Below, piece after piece: positions 42,309-54,785 of a stretch of DNA of 64,000 nt (positions are counted from its first letter, which is position 1; each line of letters opens with the position of its first letter). The stretch covers positions 65,371,009-65,435,008 of the forward strand of contig CM067343.1 of the NCBI GenBank assembly GCA_034190875.2, written 5' to 3'. Below the pieces are notes generated by a model. It saw only the letters and a program-made list of their open reading frames with translations, did no database searches and was not told where the DNA came from. Source of the DNA: Urechis unicinctus. Taxonomy: Eukaryota; Annelida; Polychaeta; Xenopneusta; Urechidae. The translations under genes and the position numbers were made by a program.

Positions 42309-43580
42309 CTAATTGCCTTTACACCTCATATTTCTGGTTGTATATCGACCGATTCTTGCACAATCTTTGGATATGACTGATCTTCGGAATACTCTAAGAG
42401 TAGCCGCTATATCTCGCTGGACTGCCCACAATAAACACTTGGTGTGCCCTGGGCGATAGTCGAATCGTGGAACTAAATTCCGATTGTAGCACAAAGTCGA
42501 GTTTGCACTGGCCCAGCCGGCTAGGTTCCCTTCACTGCCGGTCTGGTGTACGGCTAGTATACCCTCCGTAGCGTCCACAGCCGTTAATTTCCAGTCCAAC
42601 GCCTTCACTACGAGCCAGTTGTCATAACCAGGTCGACCTATAACAAAGTTCGGTACCAATTTCCATGGTATTCCTTCTGCAGTTGTTATGAAGTAATCCT
42701 GCGCATTGGTGTTAAAAAGTTGTCCCTTGCTATGAGCAAGTTGTTTAACTTTAGCAGGTTGTATTAAGTCGTGGCTTATATCAGAGGTATTGACGTTTGT
42801 CCTCCTGCCCACGATGAGAACACCCCCACTGGCTGGTCGACGTTTTAATTGCTCCGTTGTGGTTTTGGCCGTGATAGATTGGGGTTTAGCCGTCCACCGG
42901 TAGTGGGCGTTAGTGACATTCATAACCTGCAGAGCACGCAGAGTCTCAATCAGGCTGCCGTCAAACAATATATCAGCATTAGCGAATGAATAATATGGCG
43001 TATTAAAGTTGGAAATGGCATCTTCGAAGAGCCCTTTGAAACTAGGGATGTGATTGAAGGCACTCGGCACGGGGCGTGTGGACCACCCCAGTGACAGGGC
43101 CAGTTCACTCAGGTCCCTACCAGTAGCGTCGTCCGTATAGAGAACAGGGAGCACTTCCGGTCTGAGGGCAGCCCAGTTGTGGATGGTATGGTTGTGTATT
43201 TCTCTTCTCTCAATGGTGTCCTTCATGCTGGTAAAGAGAGTGATGAGAGGTTGGCGTGTTGGAGCAGACGTGACGCTACTGGTGACGTCATCGTTATCCA
43301 CGGCGTCACAGTAACAGTCATGTCTGCTATCCGAGTCGAACGTTATGTCTTTCTCGCTAACGCCCTGTAAACTACTCACGTGACGGGCAAATCTCGCTAA
43401 TTCTTGCTGATATCCAGAGTCGTCCAACTGTGATGGTTTGAGGATACGAAGAGTGTGGAGGGACACAGTGATGAAGATGACTGCCACGAGTAACCACAAG
43501 GTCTTCCAAACGACTGATGCTCGTACTGCCATGTCCACAACACACGTCCTCCTCACATGCAGCACCTGTCTGTTGATCAA
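42309..43580 (-). CDS. Type II membrane glycosyltransferase-like protein, 423 residues
   Basis: An intact single-exon frame. A short cytoplasmic N-terminus (alternative start at Met17) is followed by one hydrophobic signal anchor (about residues 27-45, TLWLLVAVIFITVSL). A stem of about 60 residues with Ser/Thr and Asp comes next, then a catalytic-looking domain from about residue 110 (PLITLFTSMKDTIERR, LPVLYTDD, FNHIPSFKGLFEDAI, YYSFANADILFDGSL, DNWLVVKAL). The N/D-rich NADILFD segment could be the DxD-like donor-binding motif of a GT-A fold. The topology is that of Golgi transferases, with the catalytic domain in the lumen. I cannot name donor or acceptor. A partial duplicate is at 36166-36305. 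Confidence 0.72.
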   Translation of the reverse strand: MINRQVLHVRRTCVVDMAVRASVVWKTLWLLVAVIFITVSLHTLRILKPSQLDDSGYQQELARFARHVSSLQGVSEKDITFDSDSRHDCYCDAVDNDDVTSSVTSAPTRQPLITLFTSMKDTIERREIHNHTIHNWAALRPEVLPVLYTDDATGRDLSELALSLGWSTRPVPSAFNHIPSFKGLFEDAISNFNTPYYSFANADILFDGSLIETLRALQVMNVTNAHYRWTAKPQSITAKTTTEQLKRRPASGGVLIVGRRTNVNTSDISHDLIQPAKVKQLAHSKGQLFNTNAQDYFITTAEGIPWKLVPNFVIGRPGYDNWLVVKALDWKLTAVDATEGILAVHQTGSEGNLAGWASANSTLCYNRNLVPRFDYRPGHTKCLLWAVQRDIAATLRVFRRSVISKDCARIGRYTTRNMRCKGN

Positions 43581-43595
43581 ACACTCACGCTAAAC

Positions 43596-43785
43596 AAGTA
43601 TAAACACTTCGGAAAGATTGTCTCTTGTGATTAACTTTTTGAAGCGAAACCATAACTCCCGCATTGGATTTAATTGCCACTTGTCATAACTCAAAGAAAC
43701 CTCGGCTAGGGTTAACCTGATGGTGTTAGTCCTCACGCTCGTCCACTGCACACCGCGTACAATCTACCTCACCATAAACCCTGCT
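43596..43785. repeat. Dispersed repeat, copy 3
   Basis: Begins just upstream of the glycosyltransferase-like gene and matches parts of 39980-40195 (cacttcggaaagatt, ccactgcacaccgcgtacaa). It may overlap the gene's promoter. Confidence 0.6.
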
Positions 43786-44800
43786 CAATGACAGACTTTG
43801 CTCGGAGCAGAGTACGGTATAGCGATACAGGGGCATACGGTGGGGCGTAGTGATACGCCATCCTCAGGTACGGCTTATCAACCCTTCTACGCTAGCCTTA
43901 TCAGGGCGTGTGTCGTGAGCATAAGGACACATGACGTAAAGCTCCTCTCCACTTAATGATATGTACATTCAGTCAAGTAAGAACAGAGATTTGTACTCAC
44001 ATTATTATGGATACTATACGATTCACCCAAAAAACAATTATCCAGACACTTTACGATAAAGACTTTTGATAGTGAGTACTTCGAAGACGTATTAGTTTTG
44101 GAAGATGGACTACCACAATGAACCAGGAAGTTATGTGATGGCGAAAGAAGCAACAAAGTACGCCACGATTGTCGTTATTACTTGGAAACAGTTGTCAAAC
44201 GACCCCTACCCTTATTGACCTCGTACCTTTAACAATCAATACCTTTGACCACCTTGCCCTGCTACCTCTTAATGAGTCACAGTCACTGCCGCAGTGAAAC
44301 ATCCTACCCACGCTATGCAGCCAGAGGAGGCCAGAAACAACTATCTCTTCTGTGAGCCGACAAAACATTGATTATGAAAAATCTTAGTTACAGGAAGTTT
44401 TCAGACTCTCAGTGCCAATGTTATCATATTGGCAAATACAAAGATATCATGAGATTCTATTTCTTTCCCGAAGCTCATATGAAGCTCTCTTGTAGCATCA
44501 GTAAACATCATTTATCATTTATCTTACTTCTAAGAAAATGGAAAACCCACAAAATCTAATTTAATGCGTTCTCAGTTCATCTTTTTTGTCACGTGCCTCG
44601 TAGAGCAATTTTGCTCAGAAGATATAAGTCAAAATAAGTAGCCACTGATTACTTGTATTGCCTTTTATTGATGAGGATATAATCATGGGGGTAGACTGGT
44701 GTTGGGTGCAATAGGGAGTCACCGTGAAAAAAACCACGTATGGGTAGCTCGTTATTGGAGAATACACAGAAGACTGTCTACAGCAGTACAAGACAGGAGC
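43786..44800. other. Intergenic, no gene recognised
   Basis: Mostly AT-rich with short frames; nothing supported. Confidence 0.4.
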
Positions 44801-44829
44801 TTGGTTACACTAGAACGAATCCAAGGAAT

Positions 44830-45115
44830 AGGCTACATTAGAACGAGTCAGGGGAGTGGCTACACCAAAACGAGTCAAAGGGAGTGGCTACATTAAAACG
44901 AGTCATGCGATCTCCTGCGCATCGGCTTCTGCGCAGGATGGGATTCGCGTTTGTTATGTTAGCATTGCGTCAAACATGTCTGTTATGGAGAGTGCGAGTC
45001 ATGGGGAGTGGCTACACCAAAACGAGTCAAGGGGAGTGGCTACATTAAAACGAGTCAAGGGGAGTGGCTACATCAAAACGAGTCAAGGGGATAGGCTACA
45101 GTAGAATGAGTCATG
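44830..45115. repeat. 28-bp minisatellite, interrupted
   Basis: The unit is about ggggagtggctacattaaaa followed by cgagtcaa (45003 to 45031). About 85 bp of unrelated sequence (44910-44995) splits the array. Confidence 0.85.
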
Positions 45116-45117
45116 GG

Positions 45118-45221
45118 ATAGGCATCAAAGTCAAAAGCTAAGTGGGGTTAGACTTTACTGTCTGGAAGTGGGGTGTGACTTTACTGTCTGGGAACTCCCC
45201 GCGCCTGGCTACGCCCCTGGC
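45118..45221. mobile_element. Fragment of the CAGGGGCGTAGCC MITE family
   Basis: Shares caaagtcaaaagctaag, actttactgtctgga and the terminal ctggctacgcccctg with the 30736-30920 element. The left end is missing and a short internal part is duplicated. Confidence 0.75.
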
Positions 45222-45720
45222 CATGCCTGTCTGTTAGCCTGTATGATGTACATTATGTGTTTATATGACTAACATGATGTTAGTACATCTGAGTTAGGAT
45301 AGCGACGCAACTAATTTGTATCTTTTGTAGTCCCGGGCGGCCATATTGACTACACAAAAGAAACATTTCGATATTGGGTAGTATAGCAGTAAAGTTTACG
45401 TACACTCTTAACCCAATCTAGTCGATAATCAGCTATCGAAGCATGGTCATACACATTCTAGCAAGGCTGGTCAAACATTTGACCACCCTGAGAGCGTTAT
45501 CTTCTCTTTGTTGGGAGACCGCGACGCGCGGATCCGTTTTAATCATATTGAAGCTTGATCTTTGCGGCGGTTCAACCCTAGAGATCTTCAGTTGCGCAAT
45601 ATTTATTAGGTGAATATTTAGTTTTCTGTATTTAACCATTGATACTTCAGCCAACTATGTGTTTTGAGCGCAGAGCTATACATCTGTTGGAACATGTGAG
45701 CCCATTGGGCATTCAATTAT
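45222..45720. other. Intergenic, no gene recognised
   Basis: Nothing supported. Confidence 0.4.
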
Positions 45721-45734
45721 TGAATATGACCAGG

Positions 45735-46268
45735 TTTCATAGACGGAGGGAACCAGAGATTAGGCTGAGTTGATTCCTCATAGACAAGGGCATGGGAGTG
45801 TTTACCAGAGTTAGGCTGACACAGTCAATCGTCAAACCTCATAGGTTCGCCCTTTAATCGGGATCAAATTCACCAGAGTGAGTGCGGGACTCAGAGTAAT
45901 TACTCTTATCATAGATCACGGCGGGAACCAGAGTGAGGCTGATTTTCCTCATTTTGATAGACGGACTAACGAGATTATAAAACATGGAACCAGAGTGAGG
46001 CTGAGTTAGTTTCTAGATTACCTCATAGATAGAGAGTTGGCTGATTTTCCTAATAGGCGGGAACCAGAGTGAGGCTGATTTTCCTCATAGACGGCGGGAA
46101 CCAGAGTGAGGCTGATTTTCCTCATACGGCGGGAACCAGAGTGAGGCTGATTTTCCTCATAGGCGGCGGGAACCAGAGTGAGGCTGATTTTCCTCATAGG
46201 CGGCGGGAACCAGAGTTAGGCTGATTTTCCTCATAGACGGCGGGAACCAGAGTGAGGCTGATTTTCCT
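45735..46268. repeat. 37-bp minisatellite C, degenerate at its left end
   Basis: The unit is about gggaaccagagtgaggctga followed by ttttcctcataggcggc (37 bp, 46141 to 46178). Units are regular from about 46050 and broken up to the left. Confidence 0.88.
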
Positions 46269-48345
46269 CGTTCATCGAACGCTGGGTCCGGGGCTCATTT
46301 CATAGTCGCTGCCACTTTTGAGGTGTGACGTCGCAAACTCAAACTTCAGCAAGCGGTCGCGTTGTTCATTAGCAGTGCTTTGTCGATCGGTAACTCGTAA
46401 GCCCCTGGGACGGGACAGATTTCGACACAGATGGGCGACGACCTGAAACCTAAGTGTGGTCTTCTTGTGCACAATGTGAACTTTGCCTGTGCAAATCGAT
46501 AAACACACGACATTGAATGCGTGTTCCCACCCAGATTTTATCGTTGATAACAGTTTGCCTCACATCACCTGTCTCATATACTTAGCCTAAGGGCTGTTAT
46601 TGTGACCAGAAACGAAACGTTCAGAAGATATTGATGAACCTTTGACGAGGGAGTGTGTATCTTAGATTTAAAATGGTTGCGCCAAGTTTTCTTATTTTAT
46701 ATAAGCTGTTCAGAGCCAATCATACCAACTCAACTTGTATTAATCACTGACAGTGTGTAATCTGGTCTGTAAATAGAGTTTTGGGAACCCACAAACCAAT
46801 CCACTACATACTATGAATATTATCATACATCACAACCTGTAATTATCATGAAAATCAATATAGCCATCGAGAATATTATGGACACTGAGAGTAAATGATG
46901 GCATGAAGGCAGAACAATAATGATATGACAAATACAAGTTATGCTTTTCAAATATTGTGTGGACACTGGCGCCATGAACGCCCGCAAGAGGTCAGTAACT
47001 CCTTATGCGGGCGGCAAGAACTCGGCTTGTTACAGACTATTTTTATGCATAATGTTGTGGTTTGTCACTGGAATATATCTGTCTTATTTATTCGAGCAAA
47101 AAAAAGTAGATTGGCTCGAAATTAACGAAAACAAAACGGAAAATTAAAGTGGTAGTGACGACGAAAGCTCCTGGTGCTCTTGTACACGTTGGAAAACATT
47201 GCCACTATTCAAGAGAAAATGTGTCGCTTATAAATGCCAGAAGCAACGCTATTCACCCGGATAGTACTGAGATGATTTTGGACCCATAAACCCGACATAA
47301 AAACACTCAATGATTCTTACTGCACAACTGGTAAAAACTTTTTTTAAACCATTACCCAGTACCGACAATTAACTGTGTTACGTACATATGAAACATATCA
47401 TTCATTGCTTGACAAATACAGATGGTCTCCAATTATTTTGCAGACATTTTAAAAGCATGGCCACAAATAACAACATTGGCATCATATAACAAATATGGAA
47501 GATGTAAAGTGATTGCCAGATAGCAGGGATATAAGAACAGTAGTCACATGACTAAAATTCATCAACGATAGCATGCATGTACTCACAAGCACTCCAACCC
47601 AAGCCACGTCACAGTACAGTTTGACCTAACTCATAACGGCATGTTTGGTAACCGGTATTGCAAATTAGCACTTCACCTTGTCAAGTATGTCCCACTCTAA
47701 TCTACAGCGTTGGTCAACAGAATCACCTCTCTTTACATAATCTAATCCGCGATAAATACAGGAACATGCCAAACTGTTCAGAAACGTCCAAGTTGCCCTA
47801 AACCACTCGGATTGCCTACTAATACCTTACATTCATTTCCCTAAAAAATACCAAGGCTCCGCTCACACATACTTATATACACACCGCCAAGAGAGACCAG
47901 ACACACCTCGCCCACGAGAAACCAAATCGGCCAAATTCCCCCGAGGGAGACCAGAGACCAGAGACACAAGGACACAACAAGTCATCATTCACGAGCGTGC
48001 CAGTAATATCAGAGAAAATAATGAAATTCATCTCAATTTACATCGCAGTCTTATTCCGAAAACAACCCGGTATCTCAGAAAGAACCCCCGAAGGGTCCAG
48101 GATTCACACCCATATATACAACCACTCAAGACTGCCCATCCTCTGCCAACATCGTATTTGCTTGTGGCGAGTTCGCATTCGGTCATTCATGAAACATTCG
48201 AAATGGCAAAAACACCCTGGTAGATTTATTACACACAGTGATTTGTTGTATTACCACGCTGTTCCTCTTTAAAGTGCATGATAAGAGTTCTCGACTTGAT
48301 TGGCGGGTCAACCGAGTCCGCGTTTGCGCAACTCGAGCTCTATCA
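46269..48345. other. Intergenic, one possible coding exon
   Basis: Mostly unique sequence. A plus-strand frame at 46974-47145 (MNARKRSV..., then LFLCIMLWFVTGIYLSYLF) has the layout of a type II membrane protein N-terminus. A possible donor (aaaa|gtagat) lies at about 47105, but no following exon was found, so it is not called as a gene. Confidence 0.3.
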
Positions 48346-48462
48346 TCTGACTCACGGGACTCACGGGACTCACGGGACTCACGCGACTCACGCGACTCAC
48401 GCGACTCACGCGACTCACGCGACTCACGCGACTCATGCGACTCACGCGACTCACGCGACTGA
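48346..48462. repeat. 9-bp minisatellite gactcacgc
   Basis: About 12-13 tandem units (gactcacgg, then gactcacgc). It stays open as Ser-Arg-Asp repeats, which is a by-product of the 9-bp period. Confidence 0.95.
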
Positions 48463-49035
48463 TCCTGTTAGAAACAAGTAGCTTATCAGCTCGGGTTATC
48501 TAGTTGTAAATATTGTCAACGACATTGCTATCAGTTGAGGATAAATTAAATCAAGTAGATTTAAAACTCGAATCACTCGAAAGACACCCCCGACGTCAGG
48601 CGACGATACCATGGAGTCAACCAAAGCACATGGGACTGTTGATCCAACGTCCCGAGGCTCGGCGGCTGTAAAAGAGGCGACTACAGCTCCAAAGTAAACA
48701 GAGCTTTCACTATGACAAGACGCTATGACAAAAACGCTTCGGCTAACAGGTGGCGACATCACATATTTCCTCGGGCGGAAGCCTCGAGTGAGCTCTCTTA
48801 GCGAAGCTATACACTCTTTGGGGGCTCTTTGGGCGTTCTCCGGAGCATGCTGCTCGTATCCATGCAATCAATCTCTGCCCCAGGCAACGAAGCACAATGA
48901 ATTTGACCCATACTTGACCTCCCGGTCGCGCGCTTTCCGAAAGGGCGCTGTGTCGGTTTCGATGTAAATATGGGCAGCATTCGCACCTTGAGACGCAATG
49001 TCCCAGCAATACATTCCGAGAAAAGAAGTTAAGAA
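48463..49035. other. Spacer, no gene recognised
   Basis: Nothing supported. Confidence 0.4.
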
Positions 49036-49190
49036 GAGTGAGTGTGTGAGTGAGTGAGTGAGTGAGTGAGTGAGTGAGTGAGTGAGTGAGTGAGTGAGTG
49101 AGTGAGTGAGTGAGTGAGTGAGTGAGTGAGTGAGTGAGTGAGTGAGTGAGTGAGTGAGTGAGTGAGTGAGTGAGTGAGTGAGTGAGTGTG
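49036..49190. repeat. (GTGA)n microsatellite
   Basis: About 38 tandem GTGA/GAGT units. Confidence 0.98.
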
Positions 49191-50870
49191 GGTGGGGGGT
49201 GGGTTGATAGTAACCATCCTCTAATTATTCGCATTATTCGTTCAGCGAATCTTTCATTCGTTAGCATTATACGTCCTCAATATCAAAACCAATCGGAACC
49301 GTTGGGGTGTTCACCCTTTACGTGGATCAAATGAAGTGTTTTCTCGAGTAACGATAGTGTTCACTGGAAGATTACGAGCACCCTGTTGCATTCAGCAGCC
49401 TTACATATCGAGTGAATGAACCCAAATCTAAATTGTAGCCATCTTCCACGAAAGGTACAGATAAATTGCCGATTCAGGTAGAAACACAGATTTAATCATT
49501 TCGTCGAAACTTAAATGTCAGCGCTGCATTGTGCCTCCGGCCGATTCTGTTGTGGCATCTAGCTTTATATTTCTCTCTATCATGTTAAAAGTTATGTATT
49601 CACTCGACTGGTATGCAGCGACGGAAAGCACTTGCAGCCTCGGTACAGCCTAACCCCTCCCTCGCCAGACATATACACGTTATGATTTTTCGTCTTGACC
49701 GTTTCCGTTGAGAATATCATAATGTCAACACGACAGCAAGTGGGAATTTCTTGGGAATTTCTGACAGGGTCCGTTGCCGTCCTCTCGGACACCGAGGATA
49801 ATGTCTTCGTTAATGATGGCTACCCCGTTAGCGACAAACCCTTGTCTTATGGCGATGGGGGAGGGGTGTGATGGTTCCCTGGCCAATGATAATATATAGT
49901 TATGAATCAATTTAGCATCTCTCCAGATACTTCAACGATTCCGCGCCCTGTTATAATGACATGGCATAGTATTCAGAGAATGTAAGATAAACTGAGCAAT
50001 ATACAGGGTTATCTGCATCTCACTGTACAATGTACGAACTCATTTCAGTGGAATCCAATAAGCGATGTACGGCGCCATGTCACGTGACTCGTCTGTCGTA
50101 TCACAAACCTTGTTACTGTTGGATAAGCTGTTGATTGCTTTGATATACCGACATAAAGGCGCCTTGGAGCTGGGAGATAAGTTACAAATGATATAAAATC
50201 CAGAAGGGAATATATCAATCTGCCATCTTCACCATGTCGCAGACAATGAGCGGGTGATCAGCGACGTTAAATTGTAGATTTGTCGAGGTCTAAATAATCA
50301 CCCATCCGATGAAAAGACACAATCGAATCGATATCCATACTATACAGGATAACATTATTTACAAACTAGATTGGTGCGAGGGACAACGGCATGCATGTCT
50401 TACACCGGAGAGTTCGACGACCACCAATACGGTATCATCCAGATAGGACAGAACCTTAATGTGCTGTTCAGCAACAGGCATTGTGTTTGCACTTGCTTAT
50501 ATAAATTGTGGTTAAGGCACCGTACACGTTCACGGTAGATAGGAGCAATCACTTTATGGTCAACGATGATGAAGCAAGTTGTAGAACTTTATAATATCAG
50601 TTTTTGTTGTCATAATGGTTAGTAAGCTCTTGTCGTTATTGAATTTCAGCAAGTAAATAAATAGCCATGTTTTGACTGACGGACACTGTAACCTTTAAAG
50701 GTTATTCAAGGTCAACCATACTACATCAAGATAATCAGCATTGTAACTATCACTGGAAGACATATGATAGTTGGAAGACATAAAAAGTTAAGGAGATATG
50801 AAAGGCTCTGTCATGCTTGCCTATACGGGTACCGCGAACTATGTAATGAGTGTGATTGTACTTAGCTCGA
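49191..50870. other. Intergenic, no gene recognised
   Basis: Unique AT-rich sequence; no motif-bearing frame. Confidence 0.4.
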
Positions 50871-50872
50871 GC

Positions 50873-51075
50873 GCCATACATGCCTGTCTCATGCGCCATG
50901 CATGCTTGTCTCATGCGCCATACATGCCTGTCTCATGCGCCATGCATGCTTGTCTCATGCGCCATACATGCCTGTCTCATGCGCCATGCATGCTTGTCTC
51001 ATGCGCCATACATGCCTGGCTCGTGCGCCATACATGCTTGCCTCGTGCGCCATACATGCCTGCCTCGTGCGCCAT
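50873..51075. repeat. 22-bp minisatellite, about 9 copies
   Basis: The unit is tgtctcatgcgccatacatgcc with an alternating gcatgct variant (50885 to 50907). Three units restore frame (66 bp), so all three plus-strand frames stay open with a 22-residue repeat. Not evidence for a gene. Confidence 0.93.
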
Positions 51076-51289
51076 ATACTACCATTCAACGTCCTGCCTC
51101 ATTCCTGGCCACAAAAGAACTGACCTTGCACACGTGTGTGACGGACCGAAATCACGTATTAACGTGTGTCCACTTCAATACAGTAAAAATAGGATCTCAG
51201 TAGCGATTTACAAAAGTTTCATTGATATGCCACAGTCACATTTGTGTTTTACTGACTTTGTCCTACGACACTCGCGTGGCCTATATTCC

Positions 51290-51760
51290 AGTTGTACAAC
51301 TGTGTCGCGATATATGTCGTAACAATAAACCATTGTTTTCTGAATGATAAAGAACTTATAAAAAGTGTTCCAAGATCTTACTGTGCGTTTGTTCAGTGTG
51401 ACAAAATAAATAAAAATCACATTCGAAGCACTTTTCTGAAAAATCACCGCCAAAATTGCTGACAGCGGTAGAAAAGAATGTCCAACGTCTGTATTAAAAC
51501 AACAACCGTCTTGTTGTGGCTTCTGTATGAACCATTGAATGTAGTTCAGATCTATATATCTCTATGGACACTAACATAGCAATGTTCGCGTCAGAAGACG
51601 CTATGATTATTTGGATGTACATTCTGCCTCAGCTCCTTTAGAACCATTAGCAACTGAAGAGCCAGAAGCAGTTATTTTTTTCATTGTCAACGATTTTGTT
51701 TTCGACCAAGATCGCGATTTGACCCAGCACTGTGCTGGTTTACATCCAATTAGCTGGCCA
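51290..51760. repeat. Diverged dispersed repeat, copy 1
   Basis: Patches (attccagttgtacaactgtg, ttgtggcttctgtatgaacc) match 53770-54060 in the same order, with substantial divergence. Confidence 0.45.
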
Positions 51761-52474
51761 TTTCAAGGCTTTCTTTGAACATAATTTCCAAGAAACACCG
51801 CGAAAAAAAAATCAATGGGTTGTGGCAATGAATTAAAATGATGACTGCTTATATTTGAATTCGTCTTCAAACGAATCATAGCAACAGCAAAGTAAAGTCA
51901 TTGCTGTCAACGTCTCATCAATATATCAGTAATTAACGGTAATTAGCTGTAACCTTGTATGACCTCATAAATAGTGTTATATTCATATTAACTACGTACA
52001 GGATGTTCTTTATTTCCAGGCAGCTATGTGATTTTTTGCTTAGCTTAGCTTTTTTCTACTGACGTGCAAAAAGGCCATCAACCTCAGCGCAAGAAAAAAA
52101 CCACCTACTACTGTCACAATCATTCACATCACTTCAGTGCTTTAATGATCGTGGTTTTAGGGGACCGCTTTATGCTAAGTCTCTTCTATAACCAGGTTAT
52201 GTCATGCACCCTGTCCTTGAGCTCAGTCTATCCAAATGACACGCATTGTATCCTACATGTATATTAGCATGGCTTCTTTGCACGGATGGGGATGAGGCGG
52301 ATACTGTAATTACTATGTTACCGATGTACACACTACTTAATTAACGTGCTAAAAAACAACAACTTGTCACTAAATAATTACCCTCCAAATGTCTTTTATA
52401 TAACCTTAAATTCAGAGTGGTCAACCATTAAAAGTGATAAAAGTGGTAATGTGGCTGCTACATACTGACTGAAC
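51761..52474. other. Spacer, no gene recognised
   Basis: Nothing supported. Confidence 0.4.
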
Positions 52475-53088
52475 ATACATACATACATACATACATACAT
52501 ACATACATACATACATACATACATACATACATACATACAACAGACAGACATATACATACATACATACATACATACATACATACATACATACAGACATACA
52601 TACATACATACAGACATACATACATACATACATACATACATACATACATACATACATACATACACAGACACATACATACATACAGACATACATACATACA
52701 TACAGACATACATACATACATACATACATACATACATACATACATACATACAGACAGACATACATACATACATACATACATACATACATACATACATACA
52801 TACATACATACATACATACATACATACATACATACATACATACATACATACATACATACATACATACAGACAGACATACATACATACATACATACATACA
52901 TACATACATACATACAGACAACATACATACATACATACATACATACATACATACATACATACATACATACAGACATACATACATACCATACATACATACA
53001 TACATACATACATACACATACATACACATACATACATACATACATACATACATACATACATACATACATACATACATACATACATACA

Positions 53089-53120
<32 letters not shown>

Positions 53121-53293
53121 CATACATACATACATACATACATACATACATACATACATACATACATACATACATACATACATACATACATACATACATA
53201 CATACATACATACATACATACATACATACATACATACATACATACATACATACATACATACATACATACATACATACATACATACATACATAC
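52475..53293. repeat. (CATA)n microsatellite, about 0.8 kb
   Basis: Near-continuous ACAT units with CAGA and CACA variants and a few phase slips (for example 52539, 52920, 52986). The long Tyr-Val-Cys-Met frames on the minus strand are artefacts of the repeat. Confidence 0.98.
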
Positions 53294-53767
53294 TCTTCTT
53301 TACTAATGTATTTAATTGGCTTTCGTTATACAGAACATTATTAATGCTTAAACACCAGTGTCATCATGACGCTTATAAATATTTGAAATATCCCCTGGTA
53401 CATTCTTACGGCCTCAATAATTCACCTCAGCCGCAGCGAATCGTTATACAATGACAAGCGGTGCCGCGATACGACAGCGTAAGTTGGCTTTTACTATTAC
53501 ACCGGCTGATCGTCATTTGTGTTACGTTGCTGATGATTAGGCATAGAATTATTGAGACTACACGTCTCATTATCCACTCAAGCATAGGCTTATGCACGTT
53601 AGTGAATTGTCTGCCGAGCATGTCAGGCCAAACCTCTAATCAACTCGCGTCCTCTTTAATGAAGCCAATATGCTTCACATGAACAATTTTAAATCGGAAT
53701 CACGATTTCATTAATTTGTTCTGACGTAGTCCAATGGCACACGAAATGGATTATCAAAAACAATCCC

Positions 53768-54130
53768 ATATTCCTGTTGTACAACTTTGTAGATACAGTA
53801 TAATACGTGGTAATAATAGACCATTTTTTGTGGATTATGAAAACCGTGTGAGAAAGTGGATGAGAACTTTTAGAGCCTGATTCGATAAAGTTTCTTAGTT
53901 TGCCTCATTTCGGGTAATTTAATACCTTTATCCGATTTTGTCCCTAACAACTGAACAATATGGCAGAATGAAAACATTTCCAACGCATTTCTATCAGCAC
54001 GTCATCTCCGACCTTCTTGCTGTAGCTTTTGTATGAACTGCTAAATGTTAGTGGGTCTCTTTTCTTTTGTTGAACGTCAACGTTGATTTTGTTGTTTTCT
54101 CTCCGCAATGATGCAGCGATACTAAAGAAA
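53768..54130. repeat. Diverged dispersed repeat, copy 2
   Basis: Partner of 51290-51760 (attcctgttgtacaactttg, ttgctgtagcttttgtatga). Confidence 0.45.
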
Positions 54131-54785
54131 CTTTCCATATGCAAGCTACCATTGCTAAAGAATTGAGTAAAGTTCGATTGGGACGTTTATAATGTACAAA
54201 TGACACGACAGCACGGAAGCCTATGTTCTTGATCTTCGCTCTCCAGAACGTCGCAGTCAATATATGTATTGATTGTGTCTAGGTAAAATCGCAGAGCGAT
54301 TAGAGCAAGAAAATTTAAAGACAATTGCGACAGTTCTAAATTCGTGCATAGATTTTCACGAGAGTAAGCAAAAGTATAGGTGTAAATTTCTGAGTATGGC
54401 GAATTTAAGATCCACATGTTAAGCCAATGAGAATTATGATAATTTGATAATATTTTGGTTCTACAGAAAAGTTCATACAGCGAATTGCATTATATTTAAC
54501 ATACAGACAGCACAATATCTGCTTTACAAAAAATCAAGAAAAAAATGATGTCTCGCCGCACCCTACGGTAAGCCGTTTATGAATTTATTGTTATTTTTTC
54601 TCTAGAATGGTGTACATCCTCCATAAAAAAAATTTGACCGATCAGTTTTAAACTAAACTTGGTAATATGGTGCAGTGGTATATGTACTATGAGCAGAAAT
54701 TTAAAAAATGATAGGTCCACGTAGTGTATGGGAAGCCACAAAGGATTTTCGGTTGTATTCCCTGAGTGCGATGTATTAAAGTAAG
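54131..54785. other. Left flank of the nuclease-bearing element
   Basis: AT-rich; no gene recognised. The true left end of the element may lie in this stretch. Confidence 0.35.

Noticed and set aside
46974-47145. Type II membrane protein first exon
   Set aside because: Hydropathy is suggestive, but no downstream exon or family motif was found.
48743-49267. Thr-His-Ser-Leu repeat frame
   Set aside because: Product of the (GTGA)n tract; flanks show no protein features.
50798-51322. 174-codon frame with 22-residue repeats
   Set aside because: A 22-bp repeat returns to frame every 66 bp, so all three plus frames are open. No supporting domain.
52396-53291. Long Tyr-Val-Cys-Met open frames on the minus strand
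   Set aside because: Pure product of the (CATA)n tract, open in three frames.
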